From the NCBI GenBank assembly GCA_900472175.1, contig UCHD01000004.1, positions 883,904-947,903 on the forward strand: DNA of 64,000 bases, given 5' to 3'. Made by a program: the position numbers and the translations under genes. Below are positions 37,429-48,300 of this stretch, in pieces. Every line of letters begins with the position of its first letter. Within the stretch, counting starts at the first letter, position 1. The stretch is from Hyphomicrobiales bacterium (lineage in GTDB: Bacteria; Pseudomonadota; Alphaproteobacteria; Rhizobiales; Rhizobiaceae). A model generated the notes under the pieces. That model saw only the letters and a list, made by a program, of their open reading frames with translations. It searched no databases and was not told the DNA's origin.

Positions 37429-39691
37429 AGGAAGTATCCTTGTCTTGTCTGTCTTCAGTGCCGCTGCTCTGTCCGGCAGGCGGCAGGATGATGCGAATCA
37501 TCGCGCCCTGACCGCGATCGAAATCAGCGGGTGCATCGTGCAGTTCCAATTGGCCGCCGTGGTCCTCGATGATCTTCTTGACGATCGCGAGGCCAAGGCC
37601 GGTGCCTTTTTCGCGCATCGTCATATAGGGCTCGAGAATACGGTGGCGATTTTCGGTCGGCAGTCCCCGGCCGTTGTCGATGATATCGATGACGTACTGG
37701 CCGCTCGTTTCATTCAGTCGCGACCGCACCATCACCTTCAGATCACCGCGAATGGCGTCCGCAGGCAGGGCTTCGATGGCCTCGACTGCGTTCTTGATGA
37801 TGTTGCCGAAAGCCTGCCCCAACATGCGGCTGTCGAAGGTGCCGTCAAGCGGTTCCTCACCGAGGTCACGGATGAACGTCACATGGGTATTGCCCATTTC
37901 GCGCAAGAAGATCGCGTCTTTCAGAATATTGCGCAGATCGGCCTTTTCCCTGGTCGGTTTCGGCATGCGCGCAAACCCGGAGAATTCATCGACCATACGG
38001 CCGATATCCTCGACCTGGCGGACGATCGTATCCGTACATTGGTCAAACACCGCGCGGTCGTCCTGGTTGATCTGCTTGCCATAACGGCGCTTCAAGCGCT
38101 CGGCCGACAGCTGGATCGGTGTCAGCGGGTTCTTGATTTCATGCGCAATCCGGCGCGCGACATCGGCCCAGGCCGTCGAGCGCTGCGCGATCACCAGATC
38201 GGTGATGTCGTCGACGGTAATGACGTAGGAATCCTTGGCGTCATGCGATTCTTCACGCGTAACCTGGACATTCAATGTCCGCTCCGTGCCACCGCGCATG
38301 ATGTTGATCTGCTTGCGGTAGTCGTTGCGATGGCGGCTGGCCGCTTCATTCAGTACCTGCTCGATCTCGGGCGCCACATCGGCAAGCTTTTCACCAACCA
38401 GTTCCAGCGTGGTGCGCGACAGGAAATGCTCCGACGATGGATTGGCGATGGTGATGCGCCGGTCGTCCTCGACGCCGATCACGGCGGCCGTCACTCCGGA
38501 GAGCACCGCCTCGATGAAGCGGCGCCGGTCGTCCATCTCATCCTTCGCCTCAAGGATCTGATCGCGCTGCGTGCGGATTTCGGCAATCATCTTGTTGAAG
38601 GTGCGCGACAGGCTGCCAACATCGCCGTCGACCGCATGCACCGGAACGATGACATTTAGATTGCCGGTTGCCACGCTGTCGGCGGCACCAATCAGCAAGC
38701 GAATGGGCCGGACAATCCGGTCGGCGACCGCGATTGCGGTCCAGATCGCCGCCAGAAGCACGATCAGCGCGAACCCGAGATACAGCACCCCGAACGCCAC
38801 CTGCAACGACGTGCGGCCCGCCTCGAGGTTCTTGTATTCCGCGGTATTCTCTTCCATCAGCCGCATAGAACGCATGACCTTCGGGTCGACGCTGCGCACC
38901 GTGTAGAGATAGGCACCCTCGATATTGTCGATCGGGATGATTGCGCCGACAAGATTGGTCACCCCAGGCGGAATGAGCGTCGGCTGGCCGGAGACGGTGC
39001 TCATCAGCGCATCTCTCGGAATGGCTGGCAGTGGCCGCTCGGTCGGAATATTGGCCTGAACGATCGGCGACCCGTCGCCGCGCACCAGAAAGGCCCCGAG
39101 CATGCCGCGTCCACGAGCCTGCCGCGTCATCAGCTCAATGAAGCCGGTGCGGTCGAGGCTGTAAAGCTGACGATTGCGTTCGAGGTCATTGGCCATCGAA
39201 ACCGTCTGGCCCTGCAGATAGCTGGCATTTTCCAACATGTAGGCCTGCGCGACCTCGAGCGACGAACTGACAATCGACTGGGTGCGCAGCGAAAACCAGC
39301 GGTCGAGGCCGACATCGAGCGTGATGCTGGCAAAAATTGCCACCAGAATGGCCGGCGTGATCGCGACGATCGAAAACAGGGCGACGATGCGGACGTGCAG
39401 GCGGGCGGCGGCCCGGCCGCGGTTGCGCGCCTTCAACAGGCGCAGGATTTCCCGGCCGATCAAAAACAGCAATCCGATGACGAACAGCGCATTGATCGCC
39501 GCCGAACCGATGATGATGTTGGTTTCCGGCTTGATCGGCGTCAGGCCGAGAAGAACGAGCAGCGATATGATCGCGCAAACCAAAGCGCCGGTCGCCAAAA
39601 GCAGGCCCGGCAACGCAAAAGACGCGCGCCGGTCATGCCCGATCACGGCGACGTCTTCTTTCTCCATTGGCACAATCAGCCCTTCGGCCAT
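37418..39691 (-). CDS. ntrY: membrane sensor histidine kinase NtrY
   Basis: A 757-residue kinase. Membrane segments are seen near 28-50, 60-80, 103-124 and 298-322, with a periplasmic sensor part between the last two. Then come HAMP (about 322-375), PAS (about 388-500), the HisKA box with His517 in [13 protein letters not shown] and an HATPase domain with DNGRGLP and GTGLGLAIVKKI. It phosphorylates NtrX. It begins 219 bases after ntrC ends, so it may have its own promoter. The start is ATG 39691; an in-frame ATG at 9 codons later is possible. Confidence 0.96.
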   Translation of the reverse strand: MAEGLIVPMEKEDVAVIGHDRRASFALPGLLLATGALVCAIISLLVLLGLTPIKPETNIIIGSAAINALFVIGLLFLIGREILRLLKARNRGRAAARLHVRIVALFSIVAITPAILVAIFASITLDVGLDRWFSLRTQSIVSSSLEVAQAYMLENASYLQGQTVSMANDLERNRQLYSLDRTGFIELMTRQARGRGMLGAFLVRGDGSPIVQANIPTERPLPAIPRDALMSTVSGQPTLIPPGVTNLVGAIIPIDNIEGAYLYTVRSVDPKVMRSMRLMEENTAEYKNLEAGRTSLQVAFGVLYLGFALIVLLAAIWTAIAVADRIVRPIRLLIGAADSVATGNLNVIVPVHAVDGDVGSLSRTFNKMIAEIRTQRDQILEAKDEMDDRRRFIEAVLSGVTAAVIGVEDDRRITIANPSSEHFLSRTTLELVGEKLADVAPEIEQVLNEAASRHRNDYRKQINIMRGGTERTLNVQVTREESHDAKDSYVITVDDITDLVIAQRSTAWADVARRIAHEIKNPLTPIQLSAERLKRRYGKQINQDDRAVFDQCTDTIVRQVEDIGRMVDEFSGFARMPKPTREKADLRNILKDAIFLREMGNTHVTFIRDLGEEPLDGTFDSRMLGQAFGNIIKNAVEAIEALPADAIRGDLKVMVRSRLNETSGQYVIDIIDNGRGLPTENRHRILEPYMTMREKGTGLGLAIVKKIIEDHGGQLELHDAPADFDRGQGAMIRIILPPAGQSSGTEDRQDKDTSYGG

Positions 39692-39910
39692 CAGAAATGC
39701 ATCCCCCGGCCCGCCTCGCTTCCGTCAGAAAGCAGCGGGTATATTTTTACGCGCCGTGGTCAAGAAATGACCGCCATGACCCGATCATATCCCCGCTTTG
39801 ACACGCAGGGAGGCCAGATCCGGCGGATGACGAGCGGAAAGAATCACCGTCATCCGTGTGCTTTCTAAGCAACATATTGTGGCGAAAATGCAACGCTTTT
39901 CGGAGGCAAG

Positions 39911-41361
<1,451 letters not shown>

Positions 41362-41365
<4 letters not shown>

Positions 41366-42519
41366 CGGGATTGTCCTTTTACAATGGTCAGTGGCTCGCT
41401 GTCTTCGGCCGTCGGGCCTTTCGACGCGGGCATCAGAACGCGAAATGTCGTACGGCTCGACTGGCTGTCACATTCGACGATGCCGCCATGGCCGCCGATG
41501 ATCTTGGCAACGAGGGCAAGGCCGAGGCCGGAGCCATTGGTCTTGGTGGTGATGAACGGATCGAACAGGTGCGGCACCAGATCTGCGGGCACGCCCGGTC
41601 CGTTGTCGTGGACGCAGAATTCAAGCGGCAGTGAAATCTTTTCCCGTGTACCGGCGACCGACAGGCGGATGCCCGGCCTGTAGGCCGTGGTCAGCATGAT
41701 TTCGCCGTCCGGTTTATCGGCAACCGCCTCGGCCGCGTTCTTGATCAGGTTGAGAAAGACCTGGATCAGCTGATCACGATTGGCATAGACCGGCGGCAGC
41801 GACGGATCGTAATTTTCAGTGATCCGGATTTTCCGGGCAAACCCAGCCTTGGCAATGGCCTTCACATGATCGAGCACCGAATGAATATTGACCGGATGCC
41901 GATCGACGGGACGTTCGTCTGAAAACACTTCCATGCGATCGACCAGCGAGACGATCCGGTCCGTCTCGTCGCAGATCAGGCGCGTCAGCGCACGATCCTC
42001 GTCATTGACGGATGTTTCGAGCAGCTGGGCTGCACCGCGGATGCCCGACAGCGGGTTCTTGATCTCATGGGCCAGCATCGAGGCAAGCCCCGTCACCGAG
42101 CGGGCGGCGGCCCGGTGGGTCAGCTGGCGGTCGATCTTGTCAGCCATCGAACGTTCCTGGAAGACGATGACGACCGAGCCCGGCTCTGACAAAACCGGCG
42201 CGACATAGAGATCGACCAGCTTGTCGGCACCCAAACGTGGTGAACTCAGGTCGACCCGATATTCGTTGACGGCGGCACGGCGTTCGCGGACCTGATCGAT
42301 CAACGTCAAAAGCGGGCTACCGAACGGAATGAAGGCGCTGATATCATGGCGGGCGAGATAGTTGGCGCTGGCGCCAAAGAATGCCTCCGCTTCCCAATTG
42401 GCAAAGACAACGAGACCGTTTTCATCGACGAGAATGACCGGATTCTGGATGGCGTTCAAAACCGCCATCGGCAGCGAGTTGATGGCCGTTCGCTCGCCGT
42501 CGCCCATTTTCTCCGTCAT
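41362..42519 (-). CDS. ntrB: nitrogen regulation sensor kinase NtrB
   Basis: A 385-residue soluble kinase/phosphatase controlled by PII. A PAS domain (about 15-120, with [16 protein letters not shown]) precedes the HisKA box with His151 in [12 protein letters not shown] and an HATPase with NxxEA-like KNAAEAV and [12 protein letters not shown]. No membrane segment is present, as expected. It overlaps dusB upstream by 4 bases and ntrC downstream by 4, forming the operon dusB-ntrB-ntrC typical of Rhizobium (nifR3-ntrB-ntrC). Confidence 0.97.
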
Positions 42520-43541
42520 GCCGCGTCCTTTTCTTCGTCCCGGCCTGATCCGGCTGCAATGGCGGCCACCGCAGCAGACAGGGCGGCGGTTGGGTCCGTG
42601 GAGGTCATGATGGCCGCCTTCTCCTGCGCTGCCAGCTGCGGTGCAAACCGGCCGAGATACCAGCCGAGATGTTTTCGCGCATGGCGAAGGCCGATGTCGG
42701 TTCCGTAAAATTCCAGCATCATGCCGTAATGCTCGGCAACGATATCGGCGATCCCAGCTGCATCCGGATGTTCGACAGCACCGGCAAGTACGCCCGCATG
42801 CCAGGGGCGTCCCTGGCTGGAGCGCCCGATCATCACGGCGTCGGCGCCGGAGCGCCTCAGTATTTCGTTGGCATCGTCCCGTGTTGCCACATCGCCATTG
42901 GCAACGAGCGGCACGCTGATCGCATCGCGAACGGCGCGGATGGCATCCCAGTCAGCCACGCCGTTGTAAAACTGCATGCGCGTGCGGCCATGAATGGTGA
43001 TCATCTGAACGCCGGCGTCCTGCGCCCGCTTGGCAATCAAAGGCGCATTGATGGAATTTTCGTCCCAACCGAGGCGCATCTTCAACGTCACCGGCACATC
43101 GACCGCGTTCACCGTCGCCTCGATCAGCGACAGGGCATGATCGGGATCGCGCATCAGCGCCGAACCGGAATAGCCGCCCGTCACCTTCTTCGCCGGGCAG
43201 CCCATGTTGATGTCGATGACATCGGCGCCATTATCCGCAGCGATCTTCGCCGCTTCGCCCATCCAGTAGGCTTCACGCCCCGCCAGTTGCACCATATGCG
43301 GATCGATACCGGAGCTTTTCAGCCGCGACCAGCTTTCCGATGCGTTGCCGACCAGCTCGCGGCTTGCCACCATTTCGGTCACGACGAGGCCCGCACCGAA
43401 CCGCCAAGCCAATTGCCGGAAGGGCAAGTCCGTCACGCCCGACATCGGCGCCAGCACGACGCGGTTCCTGAAGGAGAGCCGGCCAACCCGGAACGGGGAT
43501 GACAAATCCGGTACTTGCAAATGGTTATCTTTCGGGCACAT
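42516..43541 (-). CDS. dusB: tRNA-dihydrouridine synthase DusB (NifR3)
   Basis: A 341-residue FMN enzyme that reduces uridines in tRNA. The barrel starts [15 protein letters not shown], the catalytic Cys115 is in [10 protein letters not shown], and [11 protein letters not shown] and the FMN phosphate loop [12 protein letters not shown] follow. In rhizobia the gene is known as nifR3 and heads the ntrBC operon, as here. The first roughly 15 residues are unconserved, so the start could be slightly inside. A 248-base gap lies before it, shared with ispDF on the other strand. Confidence 0.95.
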   Translation of the reverse strand: MCPKDNHLQVPDLSSPFRVGRLSFRNRVVLAPMSGVTDLPFRQLAWRFGAGLVVTEMVASRELVGNASESWSRLKSSGIDPHMVQLAGREAYWMGEAAKIAADNGADVIDINMGCPAKKVTGGYSGSALMRDPDHALSLIEATVNAVDVPVTLKMRLGWDENSINAPLIAKRAQDAGVQMITIHGRTRMQFYNGVADWDAIRAVRDAISVPLVANGDVATRDDANEILRRSGADAVMIGRSSQGRPWHAGVLAGAVEHPDAAGIADIVAEHYGMMLEFYGTDIGLRHARKHLGWYLGRFAPQLAAQEKAAIMTSTDPTAALSAAVAAIAAGSGRDEEKDAA

Positions 43542-43789
43542 CTCTATTCTGCACTATTTTTAGACATACTTGATTGACTTGCCAAGCGTTTTCAGAGCGC
43601 TACGACAAAATTCCCTGGACAACTGGTAAAGCCCCAACCTTCGCGGTAAATCAGCATCACGATTTGAAACACCGCGCGCTGGAACGGCACGCACCTGGTG
43701 TTTCGGCACGAAGACTGGAGCACGAGGCCCGCCCCTTACACGCGGCACCGGGCCTGGGCGCGATCTATTTGCAGGAACCCATATAGAAG
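43542..43789. other. divergent region between dusB and ispDF
   Basis: About 250 bases. It should hold the promoters of the dusB-ntrBC operon and of ispDF. An open frame crosses it on the minus strand but has no coding character. No RNA gene or clear operator was seen. Confidence 0.4.
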
Positions 43790-45004
43790 ATGCACGCAAA
43801 AGAACAGTTTTCCTGTGGTGTCGTTATTGTTGCTGCCGGGCGGGGTGAACGCGCAGGCTCGCCGCAAGATGGTCCGAAGCAATACCGCCCCATTGGTGGG
43901 CGGCCGGTTATGACCCATACGCTTGACGTTTTTGCGACATGGCCGATGGAAAAGACGATCGTCGCCGTCATTCATCCTGATGACGAAACCCTGTTTGCCC
44001 AGGCACGCAGCCTCGTTTCCGGCGACACTTCGGCAATCACGTTCGTCCATGGCGGGCCGACACGGCAGCTTTCGGTGCTGGCCGGACTGAAAGCACTGGA
44101 ACAGTCCGGAATCACCCATGTGATGATCCACGATGCCGTGCGACCGTTCATCGAACATGCGCTGCTCGACCGCTGCGTCGCAACGCTTGAGGCTGGTGCC
44201 AATGCCCTCCTGCCCGCAGTCGCGGTTGCCGATACGTTGAAGCGCGGTTCAGCGGAAGGAAAGGTTGTGGAGACGGTCGCCCGGGCTGGTCTCTACGGTG
44301 CCCAGACACCACAGTGTTTCCGCTTCGCGCCAATCCTGGAAGCCCATATCAACGCCGCCACTTCTGGCCGCGCCGATTTTACCGATGACGCCTCGATCGC
44401 TGAATGGGCCGGAATGCCCGTGACGCTGATCGAGGGTTCGGTAGACAATGTGAAACTGACGATCAAACGGGATATCACCATGGCCGATGAAAAACTGAAC
44501 CGGAACGCTCTTCCGGATGTCCGAACCGGCAATGGTTATGACGTGCATCAGCTGGTCGATGGCGACGGCGTGACGCTCTGCGGTATCTTCATGCCGCATG
44601 ACCAGACGCTGCTCGGCCATTCCGATGCCGACGTTGCCCTGCATGCCCTGACCGACGCCCTGCTTGCCACCTGCGGTGCGGGCGATATCGGCGATCATTT
44701 TCCACCGTCCGATCCGCAATGGAAGGGCGCCGCCTCGCGCATCTTTCTGGAACACGCAGCCAAGATCGTTCGCGGCAATGGCGGCACGATCATGAATGCC
44801 GACGTTTCGCTGATCGCTGAAGCCCCGAAAATCGGCCCGCACCGGCTGGCAATGCGTCAAAACCTCGCCGATATGCTCGGCATTTCGCTGGATCGATGCT
44901 CGGTCAAGGCGACAACCAATGAAAAGATCGGCTTCATCGGCCGCCGCGAAGGCATCGCCGCGATCGCGACAGCAACAGTCGTCTATTCGGGAGACATCAA
45001 ATGA
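43790..45004 (+). CDS. ispDF: bifunctional IspD/IspF (methylerythritol phosphate pathway)
   Basis: A 404-residue fusion of two enzymes of isoprenoid precursor synthesis. Residues 1 to about 225 are the cytidylyltransferase IspD ([39 protein letters not shown]). Residues about 245-404 are IspF, the cyclodiphosphate synthase, with its zinc ligands in GYDVHQLV (Asp251, His253) and [16 protein letters not shown]. This fusion is common in alphaproteobacteria. AGGA precedes the ATG. Its last bases ATGA overlap the cinA start, so the two are coupled. Confidence 0.97.
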   Translation: MHAKEQFSCGVVIVAAGRGERAGSPQDGPKQYRPIGGRPVMTHTLDVFATWPMEKTIVAVIHPDDETLFAQARSLVSGDTSAITFVHGGPTRQLSVLAGLKALEQSGITHVMIHDAVRPFIEHALLDRCVATLEAGANALLPAVAVADTLKRGSAEGKVVETVARAGLYGAQTPQCFRFAPILEAHINAATSGRADFTDDASIAEWAGMPVTLIEGSVDNVKLTIKRDITMADEKLNRNALPDVRTGNGYDVHQLVDGDGVTLCGIFMPHDQTLLGHSDADVALHALTDALLATCGAGDIGDHFPPSDPQWKGAASRIFLEHAAKIVRGNGGTIMNADVSLIAEAPKIGPHRLAMRQNLADMLGISLDRCSVKATTNEKIGFIGRREGIAAIATATVVYSGDIK

Positions 45005-45501
45005 GCGCATGGCCAGAGGATATCGAAGCCAAGGCAGGCTCGCTGATCGCTACCTTCTCCAAACGCGGACTGATGGTTGCCACGGCCGAATCCTGCACAG
45101 GAGGCTTGATCGCCGGTGCTCTGACGGAAATCCCCGGCTCTTCATCCGTGGTGGATCGCGGTTTCGTCACCTATTCCAACGATGCCAAGATCCAGATGCT
45201 CGGCGTCAACACCGCAACGCTTGAAACGCATGGCGCGGTGTCTCGCCACACTGCGATCGAGATGGTGCGTGGGGCGCTCAGCCACTCGAAAGCAGACATG
45301 GCCGTTGCCGTCACCGGCGTTGCCGGACCCGGCGGCGGTACAGAGGAAAAACCGGTCGGGCTGGTGCATCTGGCAGCAGCCAGCCGTGGCGGCAACATCC
45401 TTCACCGCGAGATGCGCTATGGCGATATCGGCCGTGACGCGGTCAGGATGGCGACGGTGCGCACGGCGCTCGAGATGCTGGAAGAAGCAGCAGAGGCCTG
45501 A
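45001..45501 (+). CDS. CinA C-terminal domain protein (NMN amidohydrolase type)
   Basis: A 166-residue protein equal to the CinA C-terminal domain alone (PncC/YgaD size). Landmarks: [36 protein letters not shown] and [21 protein letters not shown]. Characterised members deamidate nicotinamide mononucleotide in pyridine nucleotide recycling. The N-terminal MoeA-like part of full CinA is missing, which is normal for this type. The start codon overlaps the ispDF stop. It converges on the COQ10-like gene with an 8-base gap. Confidence 0.93.
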   Translation: MSAWPEDIEAKAGSLIATFSKRGLMVATAESCTGGLIAGALTEIPGSSSVVDRGFVTYSNDAKIQMLGVNTATLETHGAVSRHTAIEMVRGALSHSKADMAVAVTGVAGPGGGTEEKPVGLVHLAAASRGGNILHREMRYGDIGRDAVRMATVRTALEMLEEAAEA

Positions 45502-45509
45502 CGTTTCCG

Positions 45510-45962
45510 CTAGACCCCAGCGTAGATCGTATCGGCGCGCTTTTCGAACGCCTCGGAAAACATCCGGAAGGCCCGGTCGAACATCGAGCCCATGACGGCG
45601 CCGAGAATGCGGCTCTTGAATTCGTAATCGATGAAGAAATTGACGGAACAGCCGCCCTCACCCACCGCTTCGAAACTCCAGCGATTGTCGAGATACTTGA
45701 ACGGGCCATCGATATATTTGACGTCGATGATACGTTCCGCCTTATTGAGCAGAACCTGCGTCGTAAACGTCTCGCGGATCGCCTTGTAGCCGACGGTCAT
45801 GTCGGCGACGAGCAGTTCCTTGCCATCGCGCTCCTTGCGCGAACGCACGGTCAGCGCCTCGCAAAGCGGCAGGAACTCGGGATATTTTTCAACATCGGCG
45901 ATCAGGTCGAACATCTGTTCGGGCGAATGCTTGACGGGCCGGCGGGTCTCGAATTGTGGCAT
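45510..45962 (-). CDS. COQ10/RatA-like START-domain protein
   Basis: A 150-residue single-domain protein of the polyketide cyclase/START family. It begins MPQFETRRPVKHSPEQMFDLIADVEKYPEFLPLCE, then has RETFTTQVLLNK and IDVKYIDGPFKYLDNRW, which match COQ10 (ubiquinone-binding) and E. coli RatA. In alphaproteobacteria a role in ubiquinone handling is the more likely. No antitoxin-like partner lies beside it, so a toxin-antitoxin role is not supported here. Confidence 0.88.
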   Translation of the reverse strand: MPQFETRRPVKHSPEQMFDLIADVEKYPEFLPLCEALTVRSRKERDGKELLVADMTVGYKAIRETFTTQVLLNKAERIIDVKYIDGPFKYLDNRWSFEAVGEGGCSVNFFIDYEFKSRILGAVMGSMFDRAFRMFSEAFEKRADTIYAGV

Positions 45963-46010
45963 GGCGTTCAGATATTCAATGATCCGCGGAAAAACAAGAT
46001 GTGGTTGGTA

Positions 46011-46595
46011 TCATGCGCGAGAAGCAGACGCGTGTTGAGCGACATGCTCCAGCAGGCCTCGTGTTTCGGCATGCGACCGGACAATGAACACCGGCACGTC
46101 AGAACCATAATCCGCCAGCTTCTGTTCGATCTCCGGGCTTTCCGTCTTCTCGAAATTCCAGACGTAGGACAGGAATTCCAGCGTCAGGCGCTCAGGGCAG
46201 TTCTCGGCCATTTCCGGTCGTGTCCTGCCGCGCAACCGGACCCAGCGGCTGATGACGCCATAGAGTGAAACATGGCGGCTTGGCCGCATCCAGATGACGA
46301 GGTCAGCGCGCGGCAGGCGCAACGGCAAAGTACCGGGGCTCGTGCCGTCCATGATCCATTGTGGCTGCGCCACTGCCCGCTCGACAATCTCCAGCGCTTC
46401 AACCCTTGGCCGCTGCGTCCATCCAGGCATCCAGAAAACGTCGCGATCCATTGAGACGTAAGGAAGCACCAGCCTGCGCGACAGGGTCTGCGCAAACGTG
46501 CTCTTGCCGCTGCCGGAACAGCCGATGACAAGAATACGGCGGGCAGTGCCAAGGGTCACCGCCGCTTGCTCAGCATTCAACAGCCTATTGGACAT
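46011..46595 (-). CDS. P-loop adenylate-kinase-like protein, copy 2
   Basis: A 194-residue P-loop protein. Walker A GCSGSGKST is at 25-33, followed by LPYVSMDRDVFWMPGWTQRP, a pattern of the FlaR/topology-modulation group of kinase-like proteins. Aromatic-rich phrases (EFLSYVWNFE) follow. The substrate is unknown. Its ATG lies within the end of the upstream paralogue (11-base overlap), with which it shares Walker A at the same residue number and similar phrases throughout, so the two arose by tandem duplication. Confidence 0.83.
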   Translation of the reverse strand: MSNRLLNAEQAAVTLGTARRILVIGCSGSGKSTFAQTLSRRLVLPYVSMDRDVFWMPGWTQRPRVEALEIVERAVAQPQWIMDGTSPGTLPLRLPRADLVIWMRPSRHVSLYGVISRWVRLRGRTRPEMAENCPERLTLEFLSYVWNFEKTESPEIEQKLADYGSDVPVFIVRSHAETRGLLEHVAQHASASRA

Positions 46596-47166
46596 TGATT
46601 GCTCCCTGCACGCTTTCGGCCAGAGCGCGGATATCCCGGCGGCTCCTGAGTGTCAGAACCGGCATCTCCGGCGCATGCCGGTCGAGCATCTGGATGATAA
46701 CGGGAGAAACGCGCCGTTCGAAATTCCAGATATAGGAGAGGAATTCACGATCCGGCAGCTGTTCAGGACAACCCGGAGCCATGTCGGGACGCACGCGGCC
46801 AAAGCTCGACGCGACCCGGCAGACAAGTCCCCAAAGGCAGACGCGCCGCGGTACGCGGACCCAGATAACCATATCCGTTCTTGGAAACCGCAGGTCAAAC
46901 GTGGATGGGCCGCTTCCATCCATGATCCAGCGATTCTGCGCAACACTGGCTGCGATCAGAGCCCGCTCTTCAGTCTTCGGGCGCTTGACCCAACCGGGCA
47001 ACCAGAAAAAATCCCTGTCCATTGAGACGTAAGGCAGACCAAGCTTTTCAGAGAGTTTTCGAGACAGCGTGCTCTTGCCGCCACCCGAACAACCGATCAC
47101 CAAGATGCGGCTCGCCTGCCGCAGGCGCGGCAAGGCATCCTCGATGTACGGAAGATAGGAGGGCAT
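46585..47166 (-). CDS. P-loop adenylate-kinase-like protein, copy 1
   Basis: A 193-residue P-loop protein with Walker A GCSGGGKST at 25-33, LPYVSMDRDFFWLPGWVKRP, RNRWIMDGSGPST-like and REFLSYIWNFERR. This is the same family as the following gene. The start at 47166 is supported by GGAG 5 bases upstream. A longer frame to 47205 has no ribosome site. It lies 63 bases downstream of lipA and may be read from that transcript, but no functional link to lipoate is evident. Confidence 0.83.
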   Translation of the reverse strand: MPSYLPYIEDALPRLRQASRILVIGCSGGGKSTLSRKLSEKLGLPYVSMDRDFFWLPGWVKRPKTEERALIAASVAQNRWIMDGSGPSTFDLRFPRTDMVIWVRVPRRVCLWGLVCRVASSFGRVRPDMAPGCPEQLPDREFLSYIWNFERRVSPVIIQMLDRHAPEMPVLTLRSRRDIRALAESVQGAINVQ

Positions 47167-47229
47167 GGCGGCTCCAATGTTTGAGCCGCGCACCATAAAG
47201 TTCAAATCTGGATTGGCAACCCGTGGAGG

Positions 47230-48210
47230 TTATCCGGCCGCAGCCGCCAGCTTCTTCTCGCGGTTTGCCTTCAGCCGGGCGAAATCGTCACCGGCATGGT
47301 GCGACGAGCGGGTCAGCGGGCTGGAGGCGACCATCAGGAAGCCCTTGGTGTAGGCGACGGTCTCGTAGGACTTGAATTCTTCCGGCGTGACGAAGCTCAT
47401 GACCTGATGATGCTTGCGGGTCGGCTGCAGGTACTGGCCGATGGTCATGAAGTCGACATCTGCTGTGCGCAGGTCGTCCATCAGTTGCAGCACTTCGTTG
47501 CGCTCTTCGCCAAGGCCAACCATGATGCCGGACTTGGTGAACATCGTCGGATCGAGTTCCTTGACCCGCTGCAGAAGCCGGATCGAGTGGAAATAGCGTG
47601 CGCCCGGACGAACAGTCAGATAGTTGCCCGGAACCGTTTCCATGTTGTGGTTGAAGACGTCGGGCTTGGCGGCGACAACGCGCTCCAGCGCACCGGGCTT
47701 CTTCAGGAAGTCCGGCGTCAGGATTTCGATGGTGGTGTTCGGCGATGCGGCGCGGATGGCCCAGATCACCTTTTCGAAATGCTCGGCGCCACCGTCGGCC
47801 AGATCGTCACGGTCGACCGAGGTAATGACGACGTGCGACAGGCCCATCTGCTTCACGGCCTTGGCGACGTTTTCCGGTTCGGCCATATCCAGCGCGTTCG
47901 GCTTGCCTGTGGAGACATTGCAGAAGGCGCAGGCGCGGGTACAGATCTCGCCCATGATCATGAAGGTCGCGTGCTTCTTGTCCCAGCACTCGCCGATATT
48001 CGGGCAGCCCGCCTCTTCGCAGACCGTGACGAGCTTGTGCTCCTTCACGATCGACTTGGTTTCGGCGTAACCCTTCGAGGTCGGCGCTTTGACGCGAATC
48101 CATTCCGGCTTGCGCAGCATCTCGGTATCGGGCTTGTGGGCCTTTTCCGGGTGGCGAATGCGCGGGGCATCGGGATCAAGAGTGGTGCGGTCGAGGATCG
48201 TGACCATCAT
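47230..48210 (-). CDS. lipA: lipoyl synthase
   Basis: A 326-residue radical SAM enzyme that inserts two sulfurs into octanoyl groups on lipoyl domains. The auxiliary cluster cysteines [12 protein letters not shown] (Cys64, 69, 75) and the radical SAM cluster CTRACAFC (Cys90, 94, 97) are intact, as is the C-terminal [10 protein letters not shown] with the conserved Arg-Ser-Ser. It follows lpdA by 90 bases on the same strand, so lipoate synthesis lies with the pyruvate dehydrogenase genes whose PdhB and PdhC products need it. ATGs at 48210 and 48207 are both possible. Confidence 0.97.
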   Translation of the reverse strand: MMVTILDRTTLDPDAPRIRHPEKAHKPDTEMLRKPEWIRVKAPTSKGYAETKSIVKEHKLVTVCEEAGCPNIGECWDKKHATFMIMGEICTRACAFCNVSTGKPNALDMAEPENVAKAVKQMGLSHVVITSVDRDDLADGGAEHFEKVIWAIRAASPNTTIEILTPDFLKKPGALERVVAAKPDVFNHNMETVPGNYLTVRPGARYFHSIRLLQRVKELDPTMFTKSGIMVGLGEERNEVLQLMDDLRTADVDFMTIGQYLQPTRKHHQVMSFVTPEEFKSYETVAYTKGFLMVASSPLTRSSHHAGDDFARLKANREKKLAAAAG

Positions 48211-48300
48211 GCTTCCATTTTTGCTTCAAGCGCAACAGCGCGCCCGTCAGGGCCGGATAGAGTGGCCCGCCCTTTCAGATGGAGGCGAGCCCTAACACAA

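Noticed and set aside
43560..43799. Small minus-strand frame in the dusB-ispDF gap
   Set aside because: Rich in Arg/Pro/Val, overlaps the ispDF start and promoter area, and has no family resemblance.
45510..45962. Reading the START protein as a RatA toxin of a toxin-antitoxin pair
   Set aside because: No RatB-like partner gene is adjacent, and the COQ10 role is the more general one for alphaproteobacteria.
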